A DNA stretch of 64,000 bases. Source: JADLAT01 sp964348795 (GTDB taxonomy: Bacteria; Pseudomonadota; Alphaproteobacteria; Micavibrionales; Micavibrionaceae). Every line of letters begins with the position of its first letter. Position 1 is the stretch's first letter. The notes under the pieces are model-generated. The model was not told where the DNA came from. It searched no databases and was given only the letters and a program-made list of their open reading frames with translations. Both the position numbers and the translations under genes were made by a program. Shown piece after piece: positions 15,195-24,761 of the stretch. The stretch covers positions 186,001 to 250,000 of the forward strand of contig CAYGDY010000001.1 of NCBI GenBank assembly GCA_964348795.1. The letters are read 5' to 3'.

Positions 15195-16211
15195 ATGAAG
15201 TTTCTCGATGAAGCCAAAATCTATCTCCAGAGCGGAGATGGTGGTGCAGGATGTGTAAGCTTCCGGCGGGAGAAGTTTGTCGAGTTCGGTGGGCCTGATG
15301 GCGGGAATGGCGGTAAGGGTGGCGATGTAATTTTTGAAGTGGTTGATACCCTCAACACCTTGATTGATTTTCGTTATCAACAGCATTTCCGCGCGGAAAA
15401 GGGTGGGCACGGGATGGGAGAAAACCGTACAGGCGCCGGCGGCAAGGATTGCATCATTCGCATTCCTGTCGGGACACAAATTCTGGACGAGGATAAGGAG
15501 ACCGTGCTGGCCGATTTCGTCACGGCCGGAGAGCGCGTGCTTTTTCTGAAGGGCGGTGATGGCGGGTTCGGAAATGCGCATTACAAAAGTGCCACCAATC
15601 AGGCCCCGCGGAAATCCACACCTGGCTGGCCTGGGCAGGAGGTCGGTATCTGGCTTCGCCTCAAACTCATTGCGGATGCGGGGCTGGTGGGATTGCCCAA
15701 TGCGGGGAAATCGACCTTTCTTTCGGCGTCTTCCAATGCCAAGCCCAAGATTGCCAATTATCCCTTCACGACCTTGCATCCCAATCTTGGGGTTGTGCGT
15801 GTAGGGGAATATGATTATGTGATTGCCGATATTCCTGGTCTGATTGAGGGGGCGCATGAAGGGCATGGATTGGGCGACCGGTTTTTGGGTCATATCGAGC
15901 GGACAAATGTTGTGCTCCATCTGATTGATGCCACGCAGGACGATATTATCGGCGCGTACAAGACCATCAGAAATGAGTTGAAAGAATACGGGCATGATAT
16001 TGACCAGAAACATGAAATTGTTGCTTTGAATAAATGCGATGCGCTGGGCCCTGAGCTTTCGCAGGTGCAGGCTGATGAATTGCAGACAGCCATTGGGGTG
16101 CCCGTCTATCAAATTTCAGCGGTCACTGGTGCAGGCGTACGGGAGATTTTATTTATGCTTGGCCGGATTATTGCTGAAGAAAAATCAGATAAAACTATTT
16201 TAAATCAATAA
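15195..16211 (+). CDS. obgE: Obg-family GTPase
   Basis: The protein has 338 residues from ATG 15195, chosen because AGGAGG stands 10 bp upstream and because 'MKFLDEAKIYL' is the family start; an in-frame ATG at 15138 would add 19 unconserved residues. The glycine-rich OBG domain (about residues 1-158) is followed by a G domain with 'GLPNAGKSTFL' (P-loop), 'DIPGLIEGAHEG' (switch II) and 'NKCD'. Role: late 50S assembly and growth/stress control; in Caulobacter the homologue CgtA is essential. Confidence 0.96.
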   Translation: MKFLDEAKIYLQSGDGGAGCVSFRREKFVEFGGPDGGNGGKGGDVIFEVVDTLNTLIDFRYQQHFRAEKGGHGMGENRTGAGGKDCIIRIPVGTQILDEDKETVLADFVTAGERVLFLKGGDGGFGNAHYKSATNQAPRKSTPGWPGQEVGIWLRLKLIADAGLVGLPNAGKSTFLSASSNAKPKIANYPFTTLHPNLGVVRVGEYDYVIADIPGLIEGAHEGHGLGDRFLGHIERTNVVLHLIDATQDDIIGAYKTIRNELKEYGHDIDQKHEIVALNKCDALGPELSQVQADELQTAIGVPVYQISAVTGAGVREILFMLGRIIAEEKSDKTILNQ

Positions 16212-16238
16212 ATTATATTTTGTAATCGTATGTAAAAA

Positions 16239-17399
16239 ATGATAAAATCCAATCAGATCATTGAAAAATCAAAATGTATTGTGATAAAAATTGGAACCGC
16301 TCTGGTGGCCGAGCGGGATGGCACGGGCCTTAAAAACGCATGGCTTTCCGCTTTGGCGCAGGACGTCAGCACCCTTGTTTCAAAGGGCAAGAATGTTGTG
16401 ATTGTGTCATCCGGTGCCGTGGCGCTGGGCCGCAAGGCCATGGGGATTGGCCTGAACATGCCCCCCTCCTCCATCCCGCTTGAAATGAAACAGGCCGCTT
16501 CCGCTGTCGGGCAATATCATTTGTTTGATGGCTACCACAAGGCCTTTGCGCAAGAATCCCTTCCTTTGGCGCAAGTTCTGATCACCATGTCCGAAACAGA
16601 AAACAGGCGCATGCATCTGAACGCACGGGCGACGCTTCAGGCGCTCATGGCGCGCGGTATTATTCCCGTCATCAATGAAAACGACACGATCTCGACAGGT
16701 GAAATCCGTTTTGGCGATAATGATCGTCTGGCCGCCCGCGTGGCCCAGATGATAGAGGCGGATACCGTCCTCTTGCTTTCGACAACGGATGGTCTTTATA
16801 CCGCTAATCCTGACACGGATCCGCAGGCGGTCCATATTCCGTACGTGTCTGTCATAGACGACACTCATCTGGGCATGGCGGGCGATGCGATTGCGGGCCT
16901 TAGCACGGGGGGTATGAAAAGCAAGATCGAGGCCGCCATGACAGCCACCCGCTCCGGTATCCATATGATCATTGCCAATGGGTGTATGCCTCATGCTCTT
17001 GGGGGCTTGATGAGTAAGAGCGCGCCCCGCTCTACGGTTTTTCAGGCACAAGGCACTATACGAAATGCCAGAAAACGCTGGATTGGAGCACATTTACGAC
17101 CCAAAGGTATTGTTATTCTTGATGATGGTGCTGTAAGCGCCTTAAAAAGCGGAAAAAGTTTGCTTCCTATCGGCGTGAAATCGATAGAAGGGGATTTTGA
17201 GCGCGGCGACATTGTGGAAATCAAAAATCTGGCCGGAAAAAAACTGGGGATGGGGATATCGGCTTATGCGGCAGGTGATGCGCTCAAAATTATCGGCCAA
17301 AAAAGTGACGCGTTGGAAGGTATTTTAGGCTATGTGGGTCGGCAGGAACTCATCCACCGGAATGATATGGCACTTGATTTTTATGGTGATTCCCAATAA
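16239..17399 (+). CDS. proB: Glutamate 5-kinase with PUA domain
   Basis: The protein has 386 residues. The N-terminal amino-acid kinase domain (about 1-260) has 'VIKIGTALV', 'VIVSSGAVALG' and 'NENDTISTGEIRFGDND'. The C-terminal PUA domain covers about 285-370. It phosphorylates glutamate in the first step of proline synthesis. The 27-bp gap after obgE is consistent with the conserved obgE-proB order in alphaproteobacteria; proA is not in the window. Confidence 0.95.
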   Translation: MIKSNQIIEKSKCIVIKIGTALVAERDGTGLKNAWLSALAQDVSTLVSKGKNVVIVSSGAVALGRKAMGIGLNMPPSSIPLEMKQAASAVGQYHLFDGYHKAFAQESLPLAQVLITMSETENRRMHLNARATLQALMARGIIPVINENDTISTGEIRFGDNDRLAARVAQMIEADTVLLLSTTDGLYTANPDTDPQAVHIPYVSVIDDTHLGMAGDAIAGLSTGGMKSKIEAAMTATRSGIHMIIANGCMPHALGGLMSKSAPRSTVFQAQGTIRNARKRWIGAHLRPKGIVILDDGAVSALKSGKSLLPIGVKSIEGDFERGDIVEIKNLAGKKLGMGISAYAAGDALKIIGQKSDALEGILGYVGRQELIHRNDMALDFYGDSQ

Positions 17400-17414
17400 G
17401 AAGAGTACATTTTC

Positions 17415-17544
17415 CGTCATCCCGTGGGCATTTTGCGAAGCAAAATTCGCACACACGGGATCCAGAAAAGAGAGCGGCTTTGCCCGCTCACCTCACTGGA
17501 CCCCCGCATTTTCAGCTTGTCTACGGCAAGCGGCGGGGGTGACG
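17415..17544. repeat. Composite GTCAT-type palindromic repeat
   Basis: Begins CGTCATCCCGTGGGC and ends GGGGGTGACG, with internal 'GGGATCCAG' and 'CACTGGACCCCCGC' half-sites. A near copy of its left half is at 26619-26669. It fills most of the proB-pepN gap and could fold into a large hairpin. Confidence 0.7.
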
Positions 17545-17672
17545 AGGTGTGTATCACTCTTATCTGTCAACGTCATCGACCGCAAAACAAGACGGGATGT
17601 TTCCAAAACAAGTGTTTGATTATGAGCTGATTTCATGCATCCTATCCTCACCGATTCAAGGAAGAAAATGCT

Positions 17673-20273
17673 ATGACAAAAACACCGCAAACGACCTATT
17701 TGAAAGATTATAAGCCTTACCCGTTTCAAATCACTTCGCTTTCCCTGAATTTTGATCTCCATGAGGGGTACACCCTTGTCACCGCCACAAGCCATTTTAA
17801 GCGTTTGGATCAAGACGTACAGGAAGTTTTTCTGAATGGGGAAGGGCTGGAACTCGTCTCTGTTAAAATCAATGGCATGGAATCATCTATGTATACGATT
17901 GACGAAGCGAGCCTGCGCTTTCCCTGTCCCTCGGAAACAGAATTTACGCTTGAAATCGTGACGCGCATCACCCCCGAAACCAATACACGGCTCGAAGGGC
18001 TCTATATGTCCGGCGGGAATTACTGTACGCAGTGCGAGGCCGAAGGATTTCGCCGGATCACGTACTTCCCCGACAGGCCCGATGTTCTGACGGTGTATAC
18101 TGTACGTCTCGAGGCCGATGCGCAAAAATTTCCCCTCCTGCTCTCTAACGGCAATAAAACTGATCAAGGGTCCTGTAAAAACGGACGGCATTTTGCCCTC
18201 TGGCATGACCCTTTCCCGAAGCCCTGCTACCTCTTTGCCTTGGTCGCGGGGAATTTGCAATCCCTCCACGACCGGTTTGTGACACGTTCAGGCCGGACTG
18301 TGGATCTCTACATCCACGTACGGGCGGGGGATGAGGGGCAATGCACACATGCCATGGAGTCTCTTAAGAAAGCCATGACGTGGGACGAGGACACGTACGG
18401 TCTGGAATATGATCTGGATGTCTTTCATATCGTGGCGGTGAGCGATTTCAATATGGGGGCCATGGAGAATAAATCGCTTAATATTTTCAATACGGCTCTT
18501 GTCTTGGCTCACCCCGACACGGCGACCGATCAGGATTTTGACCGTGTGGAAAGTGTGATTGCACACGAATATTTTCACAACTGGAGCGGAAACCGCGTGA
18601 CGTGCCGGGATTGGTTCCAGCTCTCCTTGAAGGAAGGGCTCACGGTTTTTCGGGATCAGGAATTTTCTGCCGATATGAATTCGCGGGTTGTACAACGGAT
18701 TGATGATGTGTCCCAGCTCCGCCGGCTCCAGTTTCCAGAGGATGCCAGCCCTCTGTCCCATCCGGTTCGCCCTGACCAGTATATCGAGATCAATAATTTC
18801 TACACCATGACAATTTATGAAAAAGGAGCAGAGGTCATTCGTATGATCCGGACCATTCTGGGGCCGGAGAAGTACCGCAAGGGCACGGATCTGTACTTTT
18901 CGCGCCATGACGGGCACGCCGTGACATGCGATGATTTTGTGGCGTGTATGGAAGAGGCGGGTGGTGTTGATTTGTCGCAATTCAAGCGGTGGTACGTACA
19001 GGCCGGTACGCCGGTTGTCCACTGCGAGGGGGTGTATGATCCGGCGCGCCGGACATACCGGATGACCTTTTCCCAGCATACGCCTGACACGAAGGGGCAG
19101 AGGGACAAACAGCCCCTTCATATTCCTGTTTGTATCGGGTTGCTGGATCTGGGTGGGTGCGATCTATTGTCCGGCGAAAAGGGATTCACAAAAACACTTC
19201 ATATTCAAAAAGATACACAAGAGTTTATATTTGAAAATATCGATTCTCTGCCTATCCCTTCCATTTTAAGGGGATTTTCTGCACCTGTGAAATTGATCCA
19301 TGACAGGCCGGACTCGGATCTTGCCGTCTTGATGCAATATGATTCAGACGGGTTTAACCGCTGGGAGGCGGGGCAAAAACTCTATGGCAAATTTATCCAT
19401 TCTGCCTGTGATTCTCTGGAAAGGGCGGAGGACGCGAATTTTTCGGAAGTCCTGCTCTCTCCTATTGCGACGGTGCTGGAAACAGCCCGCAGAAAAGAGT
19501 CCGACAAGGCTTTTATGGCGCGGGCCCTCAGCCTGCCGGCGGTCTCTGAAATTGTACAGGAGCGTCCTCTGGCCAATCCGCCGCAGATTTTTGAGGCCAG
19601 ACAGGCTTTGGTACGGGCGGTGAAAGGCTGTTTCCGTACGATTCTTGAGGAGATTTACCATGAAAACGCCGGAGACAGTGCGCCGGAACGGGCCCTGAAG
19701 AATGTCGCCCTGCTCTTTCTGACGGGCACCTTCGGGACTGGATGTGCGGCGCGGGCCAAGGCGCAGTATGATTCTGCGCAGAATATGACAGATCGTGTGG
19801 CCGCGCTGTCCTGCCTGACACAGATTGATACCCCTGTACGTGCCGAAGCGTTCGGACATTTTTATCATCAATTCAAATCCTTCCCGCTTGTTGTTGATAA
19901 ATGGTTTTCTTTGCAGGCGCAATCGGTGCGCCCTGACTTTATGGAACACTTTAAAACCCTTGAAAAACATCCTGATTTCAATATTAAAAATCCGAACAGA
20001 GTGCGGGCGCTCTATGCGGGTTTTTCGATGAACAACCCCGTCCATTTTCATTCTGCGGATGGGGCGGGGTATCGCCTTTTGACGGAAGCCGTTTTGACCC
20101 TGAACGCCATCAATCCGCAGATCGCGGCGCGTCTCCTGACACCTTTGCGGAGCTGGAAAAGCTATACGCCCGATCATCAAAAGCATATCAAAGACTGCCT
20201 GCAACATATTTTGAAACAACACAATTTGGCGCCTGATATTTATGAAATCGCAGAAAAAAGCCTTCACGCCTGA
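17673..20273 (+). CDS. pepN: Aminopeptidase N (M1 metallopeptidase)
   Basis: The protein has 866 residues, the usual size for the PepN type. 'GAMEN' (about residue 262) binds the substrate N-terminus. The zinc site HEYFHNW (about residue 298) is followed 18 residues later by the third zinc ligand Glu. The C-terminal helical domain is complete. It removes N-terminal amino acids from peptides in the cytoplasm. rnhB begins near or within its 3' end. Confidence 0.95.
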   Translation: MTKTPQTTYLKDYKPYPFQITSLSLNFDLHEGYTLVTATSHFKRLDQDVQEVFLNGEGLELVSVKINGMESSMYTIDEASLRFPCPSETEFTLEIVTRITPETNTRLEGLYMSGGNYCTQCEAEGFRRITYFPDRPDVLTVYTVRLEADAQKFPLLLSNGNKTDQGSCKNGRHFALWHDPFPKPCYLFALVAGNLQSLHDRFVTRSGRTVDLYIHVRAGDEGQCTHAMESLKKAMTWDEDTYGLEYDLDVFHIVAVSDFNMGAMENKSLNIFNTALVLAHPDTATDQDFDRVESVIAHEYFHNWSGNRVTCRDWFQLSLKEGLTVFRDQEFSADMNSRVVQRIDDVSQLRRLQFPEDASPLSHPVRPDQYIEINNFYTMTIYEKGAEVIRMIRTILGPEKYRKGTDLYFSRHDGHAVTCDDFVACMEEAGGVDLSQFKRWYVQAGTPVVHCEGVYDPARRTYRMTFSQHTPDTKGQRDKQPLHIPVCIGLLDLGGCDLLSGEKGFTKTLHIQKDTQEFIFENIDSLPIPSILRGFSAPVKLIHDRPDSDLAVLMQYDSDGFNRWEAGQKLYGKFIHSACDSLERAEDANFSEVLLSPIATVLETARRKESDKAFMARALSLPAVSEIVQERPLANPPQIFEARQALVRAVKGCFRTILEEIYHENAGDSAPERALKNVALLFLTGTFGTGCAARAKAQYDSAQNMTDRVAALSCLTQIDTPVRAEAFGHFYHQFKSFPLVVDKWFSLQAQSVRPDFMEHFKTLEKHPDFNIKNPNRVRALYAGFSMNNPVHFHSADGAGYRLLTEAVLTLNAINPQIAARLLTPLRSWKSYTPDHQKHIKDCLQHILKQHNLAPDIYEIAEKSLHA

Positions 20274-20871
20274 CTTTCATATGGAAGAGTCCTGTGACGG
20301 GCCCGTTTGTGGTCTGGACGAGGCAGGACGCGGTCCTATCGCAGGACCGGTTGTTGCGGCGTGTGTTTATATACCCGTGCCCGTCAAGGCCATGCCCTTC
20401 ACAACCCGTCTTCGGGACAGTAAAACCTTGTCACCTCGGATACGGGAAGCGCTTTATGCGGAGATTGTCGGGTATTGTCGGTATGGTGTGGCTGTGATCG
20501 AGTCGGATGAAATAGATCGCATCAATATCTTGCAGGCCTCCTTGAAAGCCATGTCCCAGTCATACACCCTCATGAAGCAGACCTGCATGCTGGCGCTCGT
20601 GGATGGCAACCAGCCCCCTCTCCTGCCCTGTCCGGTACGGACCGTTGTAAAAGGGGATGCGCTTTCCGTATCCATTTCTGCCGCCTCCATTGTGGCAAAG
20701 GTCACGCGGGACAGGATCATGCAGGCGCTTCACGGAGATTTTCCGCAATACGGATGGGACCGGAACGCAGGCTATCCCGCGCCTGCCCATAAAAAAGCCC
20801 TGTTGACGCATGGCGTCACGATTCACCATCGGCGGAGTTATGCGCCCGTTCGGGCGGTGCTTTCCCAATAA
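20242..20871 (+). CDS. rnhB: Ribonuclease HII
   Basis: The protein has 209 residues if started at 20242, overlapping pepN by 32 bp; ATG 20281, just after the pepN stop, is an equally plausible start (196 residues). The family motif 'GLDEAGRGPIAGPVV' supplies the first catalytic Asp and Glu. Later acidic residues and 'SAASIVAKVTRD' complete the active site. It removes RNA from RNA-DNA hybrids and misincorporated ribonucleotides. Confidence 0.95.
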   Translation: MKSQKKAFTPDFHMEESCDGPVCGLDEAGRGPIAGPVVAACVYIPVPVKAMPFTTRLRDSKTLSPRIREALYAEIVGYCRYGVAVIESDEIDRINILQASLKAMSQSYTLMKQTCMLALVDGNQPPLLPCPVRTVVKGDALSVSISAASIVAKVTRDRIMQALHGDFPQYGWDRNAGYPAPAHKKALLTHGVTIHHRRSYAPVRAVLSQ

Positions 20872-20877
20872 CACGCT

Positions 20878-20949
20878 GATTCAATTATGGGAATCAAATA
20901 TTTTTTCCGACAAAACGCTTGACCTCGATTCGCTTTTGACTCATGATTC
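20878..20949 (+). promoter_or_regulatory. Cluster of five GANTC methylation sites upstream of ccrM
   Basis: GANTC occurs at 20878-20882, 20891-20895, 20927-20931, 20938-20942 and 20945-20949, within the 106-bp gap between rnhB and ccrM. Random expectation is about one per 256 bp. GANTC is the CcrM target, so the gene's own product likely modifies its promoter, as described for GcrA/CcrM-controlled promoters in Caulobacter. Confidence 0.7.
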
Positions 20950-20977
20950 GGTATTGTAATCACAATAAGGGAACGAA

Positions 20978-22105
20978 ATGTCGAGTCAAAAAAATAAAAA
21001 ATCCACAAATTTAATGCTGGACCGGATCATAGTCGGAGACTGTGTGTCCCTGATGAAAAAAATGCCTGCCGAGAGTGTGGATTGTATTTTTGCCGACCCG
21101 CCCTATAACCTTCAACTGGGCGGCGAGTTGTTCCGGCCCGACCATTCCCGCGTGGATGCGGTGGATCAGGACTGGGACCAGTTCGAGTCTCTGAAAACCT
21201 ATGATGCCTTTACGCGGCAATGGCTTTCTTCTGCGAAAACTCTTCTGAAACCGGACGGGTCCCTTTGGGTCATCGGGAGCTATCATAATATTTTTCGGCT
21301 CGGTTATATCCTGCAGGATATGGGGTTTTGGGTTTTGAACGACATTATCTGGCGGAAATCCAATCCGATGCCGAACTTTCGGGGGCGGCGCTTTACGAAT
21401 GCACACGAGACCCTGATTTGGGCCAGCAAGTCCAAGGAGTCCAAATATACCTTCAATTATGAAGCGATGAAAAACCTGAACGAGGACGTCCAGATGCGCA
21501 GTGACTGGACTTTGCCGCTTTGCACGGGGGGTGAACGTCTCAAAAAAGAGTCCGGAGAGAAAGCGCACCCGACGCAAAAGCCGGAGTCCCTCCTCTACCG
21601 CGTGATTATGGCCTCGACTAAAAAAGACGATGTCATCCTTGATCCATTTTTTGGAACGGGGACAACGGGCGCCGTGGCAAAAAAACTGGGGCGGCATTTT
21701 ATCGGGCTGGAACGGGACCCCGAATATGCGGCGGTCGCACAGGCGCGGATCGAATCCATTGACCCGCTTGCTGTGAACCTGATCGAGACGAAGGCCAAAC
21801 GCGAGGCAACCCGTATCCCGTTTGGGAGCCTGATCGAGCAAGGGTTGCTCAAGCCCGGGGCTATCCTGACAGACTCCCAGAAACGCCATACAGCAAAGGT
21901 TCATGCGGACGGGAGCTTAATCGTACAAAACCGGCTGGAAAGCATGCGGGGGTCTATCCATAAGGTCGGGGCCGCTGTGCAGGGGGCTCCCAGCTGTAAT
22001 GGCTGGACTTTCTGGCACTATGAACACCAAGGTGTGAAGCGACCAATCGACACCTTGCGGGAGCAATTAAGGGAGCGTGGAAGCGCCAAAGATCTTCAAT
22101 CTTAG
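20978..22105 (+). CDS. ccrM: CcrM-type adenine DNA methyltransferase (GANTC)
   Basis: The protein has 375 residues. It has the beta-class N6-adenine methyltransferase order: catalytic motif DPPYNLQ (about residue 41) first, AdoMet-binding 'DPFFGTGTTGAVA' (about residue 222) later. The last 80 residues (from 'SLIEQGLLKPG' to the Arg-rich end) form the extra C-terminal DNA-binding domain typical of CcrM. It methylates adenine in GANTC and times cell-cycle transcription in alphaproteobacteria. The upstream region carries five of its own target sites. Confidence 0.95.
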   Translation: MSSQKNKKSTNLMLDRIIVGDCVSLMKKMPAESVDCIFADPPYNLQLGGELFRPDHSRVDAVDQDWDQFESLKTYDAFTRQWLSSAKTLLKPDGSLWVIGSYHNIFRLGYILQDMGFWVLNDIIWRKSNPMPNFRGRRFTNAHETLIWASKSKESKYTFNYEAMKNLNEDVQMRSDWTLPLCTGGERLKKESGEKAHPTQKPESLLYRVIMASTKKDDVILDPFFGTGTTGAVAKKLGRHFIGLERDPEYAAVAQARIESIDPLAVNLIETKAKREATRIPFGSLIEQGLLKPGAILTDSQKRHTAKVHADGSLIVQNRLESMRGSIHKVGAAVQGAPSCNGWTFWHYEHQGVKRPIDTLREQLRERGSAKDLQS

Positions 22106-22117
22106 GAAGGTCTTCCC

Positions 22118-23020
22118 TTATTGTGGCGCACCGTCTTGCTGGAGCTTTTGTTTCAGACGCTCCTGATATATCCTCTTCATGTCGCTGTCCCGTGAGGATT
22201 CGAAATCGTCCATGCCCAAAAAATCTTTCGAGAGCACGAGAATTTTTCTTTCCTTGTCCAGATAGACCTCGAGTTTTTCCAGCACAGCAAAAACCTTAGC
22301 GAGCGTATAATCGTTGTCAACAACCCTGTCGCCGTTGTTACCGAGAACCTTGAAGTCGACAACGATATAGGCCTGCCTGTTATTATAAATATCATTGAGG
22401 TTTTGCGCAGAAGTCTCTTGAGCGACGGCCAGTTTTTCTCTGATATAGGGCTCGGCAATTTTTCGTGGGACAGCTATTTTTTCAAGAATAAAAGGCCGGT
22501 TGAATTCAACTTCGAGTCCCTTTGGATACCCTTGAACCTCCCTGTCGGCATTTCCGCAAACAGGTTTGGCAATATCTGCCGGAATCACTTCAAAACGCGT
22601 CAGTCCTTTGTAACGGAATTCATCCATGATCTCGAAGGTCTGTGTGTTCAGGTCATATTTTCCCAGATACAGAGGCTGTACAAACTCGAACCGAACGGGA
22701 AATGTGGCGGAGTTTTTCATCAGGTGCTGTTGTGTAGAATCAAAAATATCCTTCCATTCCAATTCGTTGAAATAAAAGTCTGTGTAAAGGTTACATTCAT
22801 TGATCAGAAGATAATTGTTGATATGGGCGGGGTTCTCAGGGTCCATTTTCCCTATGGCCCAATAGAGTTTTGAAAGGCTGTTCAGATCAATTTGCTCATA
22901 TTGCTCCATACCCTTCTTGGGAACTGACGGCGGGACGGCGGGAGATTGCGCTTGCAGGAGCCCCTCAAACCCGATGAGACCCAAAGCAGAGAGAAAAATT
23001 ATTTGCAACAATCGAATCAT
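22118..23020 (-). CDS. Secreted protein of unknown function
   Basis: The protein has 300 residues with an N-terminal signal peptide (about residues 1-24, likely cleavage after LLQA). The mature part is mixed alpha/beta with several charged segments and a Lys/Gln-rich C-terminal helix; two Cys in the central part could form a disulfide. The start overlaps the mutY stop (ATGA), so the two genes are translated together. No family is recognised with confidence; an envelope location is inferred from the signal peptide. Confidence 0.7.
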   Translation of the reverse strand: MIRLLQIIFLSALGLIGFEGLLQAQSPAVPPSVPKKGMEQYEQIDLNSLSKLYWAIGKMDPENPAHINNYLLINECNLYTDFYFNELEWKDIFDSTQQHLMKNSATFPVRFEFVQPLYLGKYDLNTQTFEIMDEFRYKGLTRFEVIPADIAKPVCGNADREVQGYPKGLEVEFNRPFILEKIAVPRKIAEPYIREKLAVAQETSAQNLNDIYNNRQAYIVVDFKVLGNNGDRVVDNDYTLAKVFAVLEKLEVYLDKERKILVLSKDFLGMDDFESSRDSDMKRIYQERLKQKLQQDGAPQ

Positions 23021-24147
23021 TTTGAATACCTCGTCTTTTTTTCATTGTACGGGAAAGAGGCTTGTCTGAAAAGCGCTGTTGCTTTTTTGAAGAGGCTGGG
23101 GAGCCCCTGATAGGCTGTCTCTGCCTCTTCCCAGTAATAGGATTCATCAGGCACACAGGGCGTGCTGAGGGTCCGTTCGTAAAGGGAGAGTTCCAGATCG
23201 AAATGTGTAAAGGTGTGGGAGACTTTCTTTTCCAGGGACGGGGTATTCATGCCCTGAAGGAATGGCAGGTGCGTCAGCGCCGAAGGGGTTTCAAGCCACG
23301 CCGTTGTGGGAAGCCCTGTCATGCCTGCAAAGAGCCCTTTGTCAGGGCGTTTGCAGAAGAGGACCTGACCGGACGGTGCTGTGATCCAGTAGACATGCCC
23401 GTATTTTTGCGGGCGGGATTTCTTCCGGTTTTTTCGCGGAAGCGTTTGGGCGATACCGGCTTGCAGGCCTTTACATCCCTTCCGGAGAGGGCAGGCGGCA
23501 CAACGTGGCGTCTTTCCAGCAATACAAATATCCGCGCCGAGATCCATCAGGGCTTGCGCAATATCTCCGGCGCAGTGGGGGGCGGGTTTGAAAAAATCAT
23601 CGGCCAGGGCTCTGAGGTGTTTTCTAGACTCTGGCAAGGGCGTTTCGACAGCAAAAAAACGGGAGAGGACCCGTTCGACATTCCCGTCCACGACCGTGGC
23701 GGGATGACCAAAAGCAATGGCAGAGAGAGCCGCACTGGTGTACGCCCCTATGCCAGGCAGGGCTTTGAGGCTTTTTTGATCTTCGGGAAACACTCCCCCG
23801 TGTTCCAGAGAGATGACTTGCGCGCATTTATGCAGGTTTCGGGCGCGGGCATAGTACCCCAGTCCCGCCCACGCTTCCAGAATGTCTTGTTCCGGCGCCT
23901 GCGCCAAAGCCTCTACCGTTGGCCATCGGGCCAGAAATTTGTGGTAATAGGGTTTTACAGCCTGCACCGTGGTTTGCTGGCACATGATTTCTGAAAGCCA
24001 GACGGCGTAGGGGTCTGGTTTCTGGCCGTCCTTGCGCCGCCACGGGACATCCCGTTCGTGGTTTTCATACCACAGGAGCAAGGCCTTCAATGTTTCGGGA
24101 ATCCTGTCTGGCTTTTTCTGAGTCACAATGTGTCTGTTCTTCTGCAT
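23017..24147 (-). CDS. mutY: Adenine DNA glycosylase MutY
   Basis: The protein has 376 residues from the Met at 24147; an in-frame ATG further upstream at 24213 would add 22 unconserved residues. The HhH-GPD domain has the catalytic Glu in 'SEIMCQQTTV' and the Asp in 'VVDGNVERVLSR'. A 4Fe-4S cluster loop follows with four Cys; the first spacing is seven residues instead of the usual six. The C-terminal NUDIX-like domain recognises 8-oxoG. It removes A opposite 8-oxoG. It diverges from the dciA-like gene. Confidence 0.93.
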   Translation of the reverse strand: MQKNRHIVTQKKPDRIPETLKALLLWYENHERDVPWRRKDGQKPDPYAVWLSEIMCQQTTVQAVKPYYHKFLARWPTVEALAQAPEQDILEAWAGLGYYARARNLHKCAQVISLEHGGVFPEDQKSLKALPGIGAYTSAALSAIAFGHPATVVDGNVERVLSRFFAVETPLPESRKHLRALADDFFKPAPHCAGDIAQALMDLGADICIAGKTPRCAACPLRKGCKGLQAGIAQTLPRKNRKKSRPQKYGHVYWITAPSGQVLFCKRPDKGLFAGMTGLPTTAWLETPSALTHLPFLQGMNTPSLEKKVSHTFTHFDLELSLYERTLSTPCVPDESYYWEEAETAYQGLPSLFKKATALFRQASFPYNEKKTRYSK

Positions 24148-24246
24148 AAGATCATTTTTGTTTTCTTCCGGCCCGTGTTGGCGATATAGTACAGTGCCTG
24201 CACGGCATGACACACTGCATATTATACGGATTATAAAAGAAAAACC

Positions 24247-24711
24247 ATGCGCCCGTTATCAGAATCCACGGCCCGTGTTGCGGGGAAATCTTTCGAGCGC
24301 AAATTTATTGCTCTGGGCCGGATTGTAAAACACTGGCCGGAGATTGTCGGCGAAGCCTTGTCCGAAAAAGCCCAGCCCGTCAAAATCCATTACAGAAAGA
24401 AAGACAAACAGCAAAAGCCTGATGCGCTCCTTGAGGTTGCGACCAGTAGCGCGGATGCCACTCTCCTGCATTATCAGAAAGATTTAATTCTGGAACGGAT
24501 GAACCAGATTTTTGGAGAACGCTGGATTACCGGAATCCGTTTTGTGAATATTCCGGCCAATTCTGGCGGAATCAAACGAAAAAAAGCAAGAGAGCCCTTG
24601 ACGAATCAGAAAAAAAAGCATTTATGCGATATGTTGGAGACCGTGGAAGATCCGGAGGTAAAAACCAGACTGGAACGCTTGGGCGAGGCCATTCTGACTG
24701 AAAGCCCGTAA
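24247..24711 (+). CDS. DciA-like (DUF721) protein
   Basis: The protein has 154 residues. The DUF721 core is visible: 'LGRIVKHWPEIVGEALSEKAQPVKI' followed by a beta segment 'ALLEVATSSADATLLHYQKDLILERMNQIFG'. DciA proteins help load the replicative helicase DnaB in bacteria lacking DnaC. In many alphaproteobacteria it lies between mutY and dsbA/smc; here it is divergent from mutY and followed by efp, suhB and others before the dsbA-like/smc pair. Confidence 0.82.
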   Translation: MRPLSESTARVAGKSFERKFIALGRIVKHWPEIVGEALSEKAQPVKIHYRKKDKQQKPDALLEVATSSADATLLHYQKDLILERMNQIFGERWITGIRFVNIPANSGGIKRKKAREPLTNQKKKHLCDMLETVEDPEVKTRLERLGEAILTESP

Positions 24712-24761
24712 GGCCTGTGGCCACAATGTGACTGTAACCACAATTTTAGAGTGAAGAAACC

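Noticed and set aside
23062..23994. Open frame of 310 codons on the plus strand
   Set aside because: Antisense to mutY with no domain pattern.
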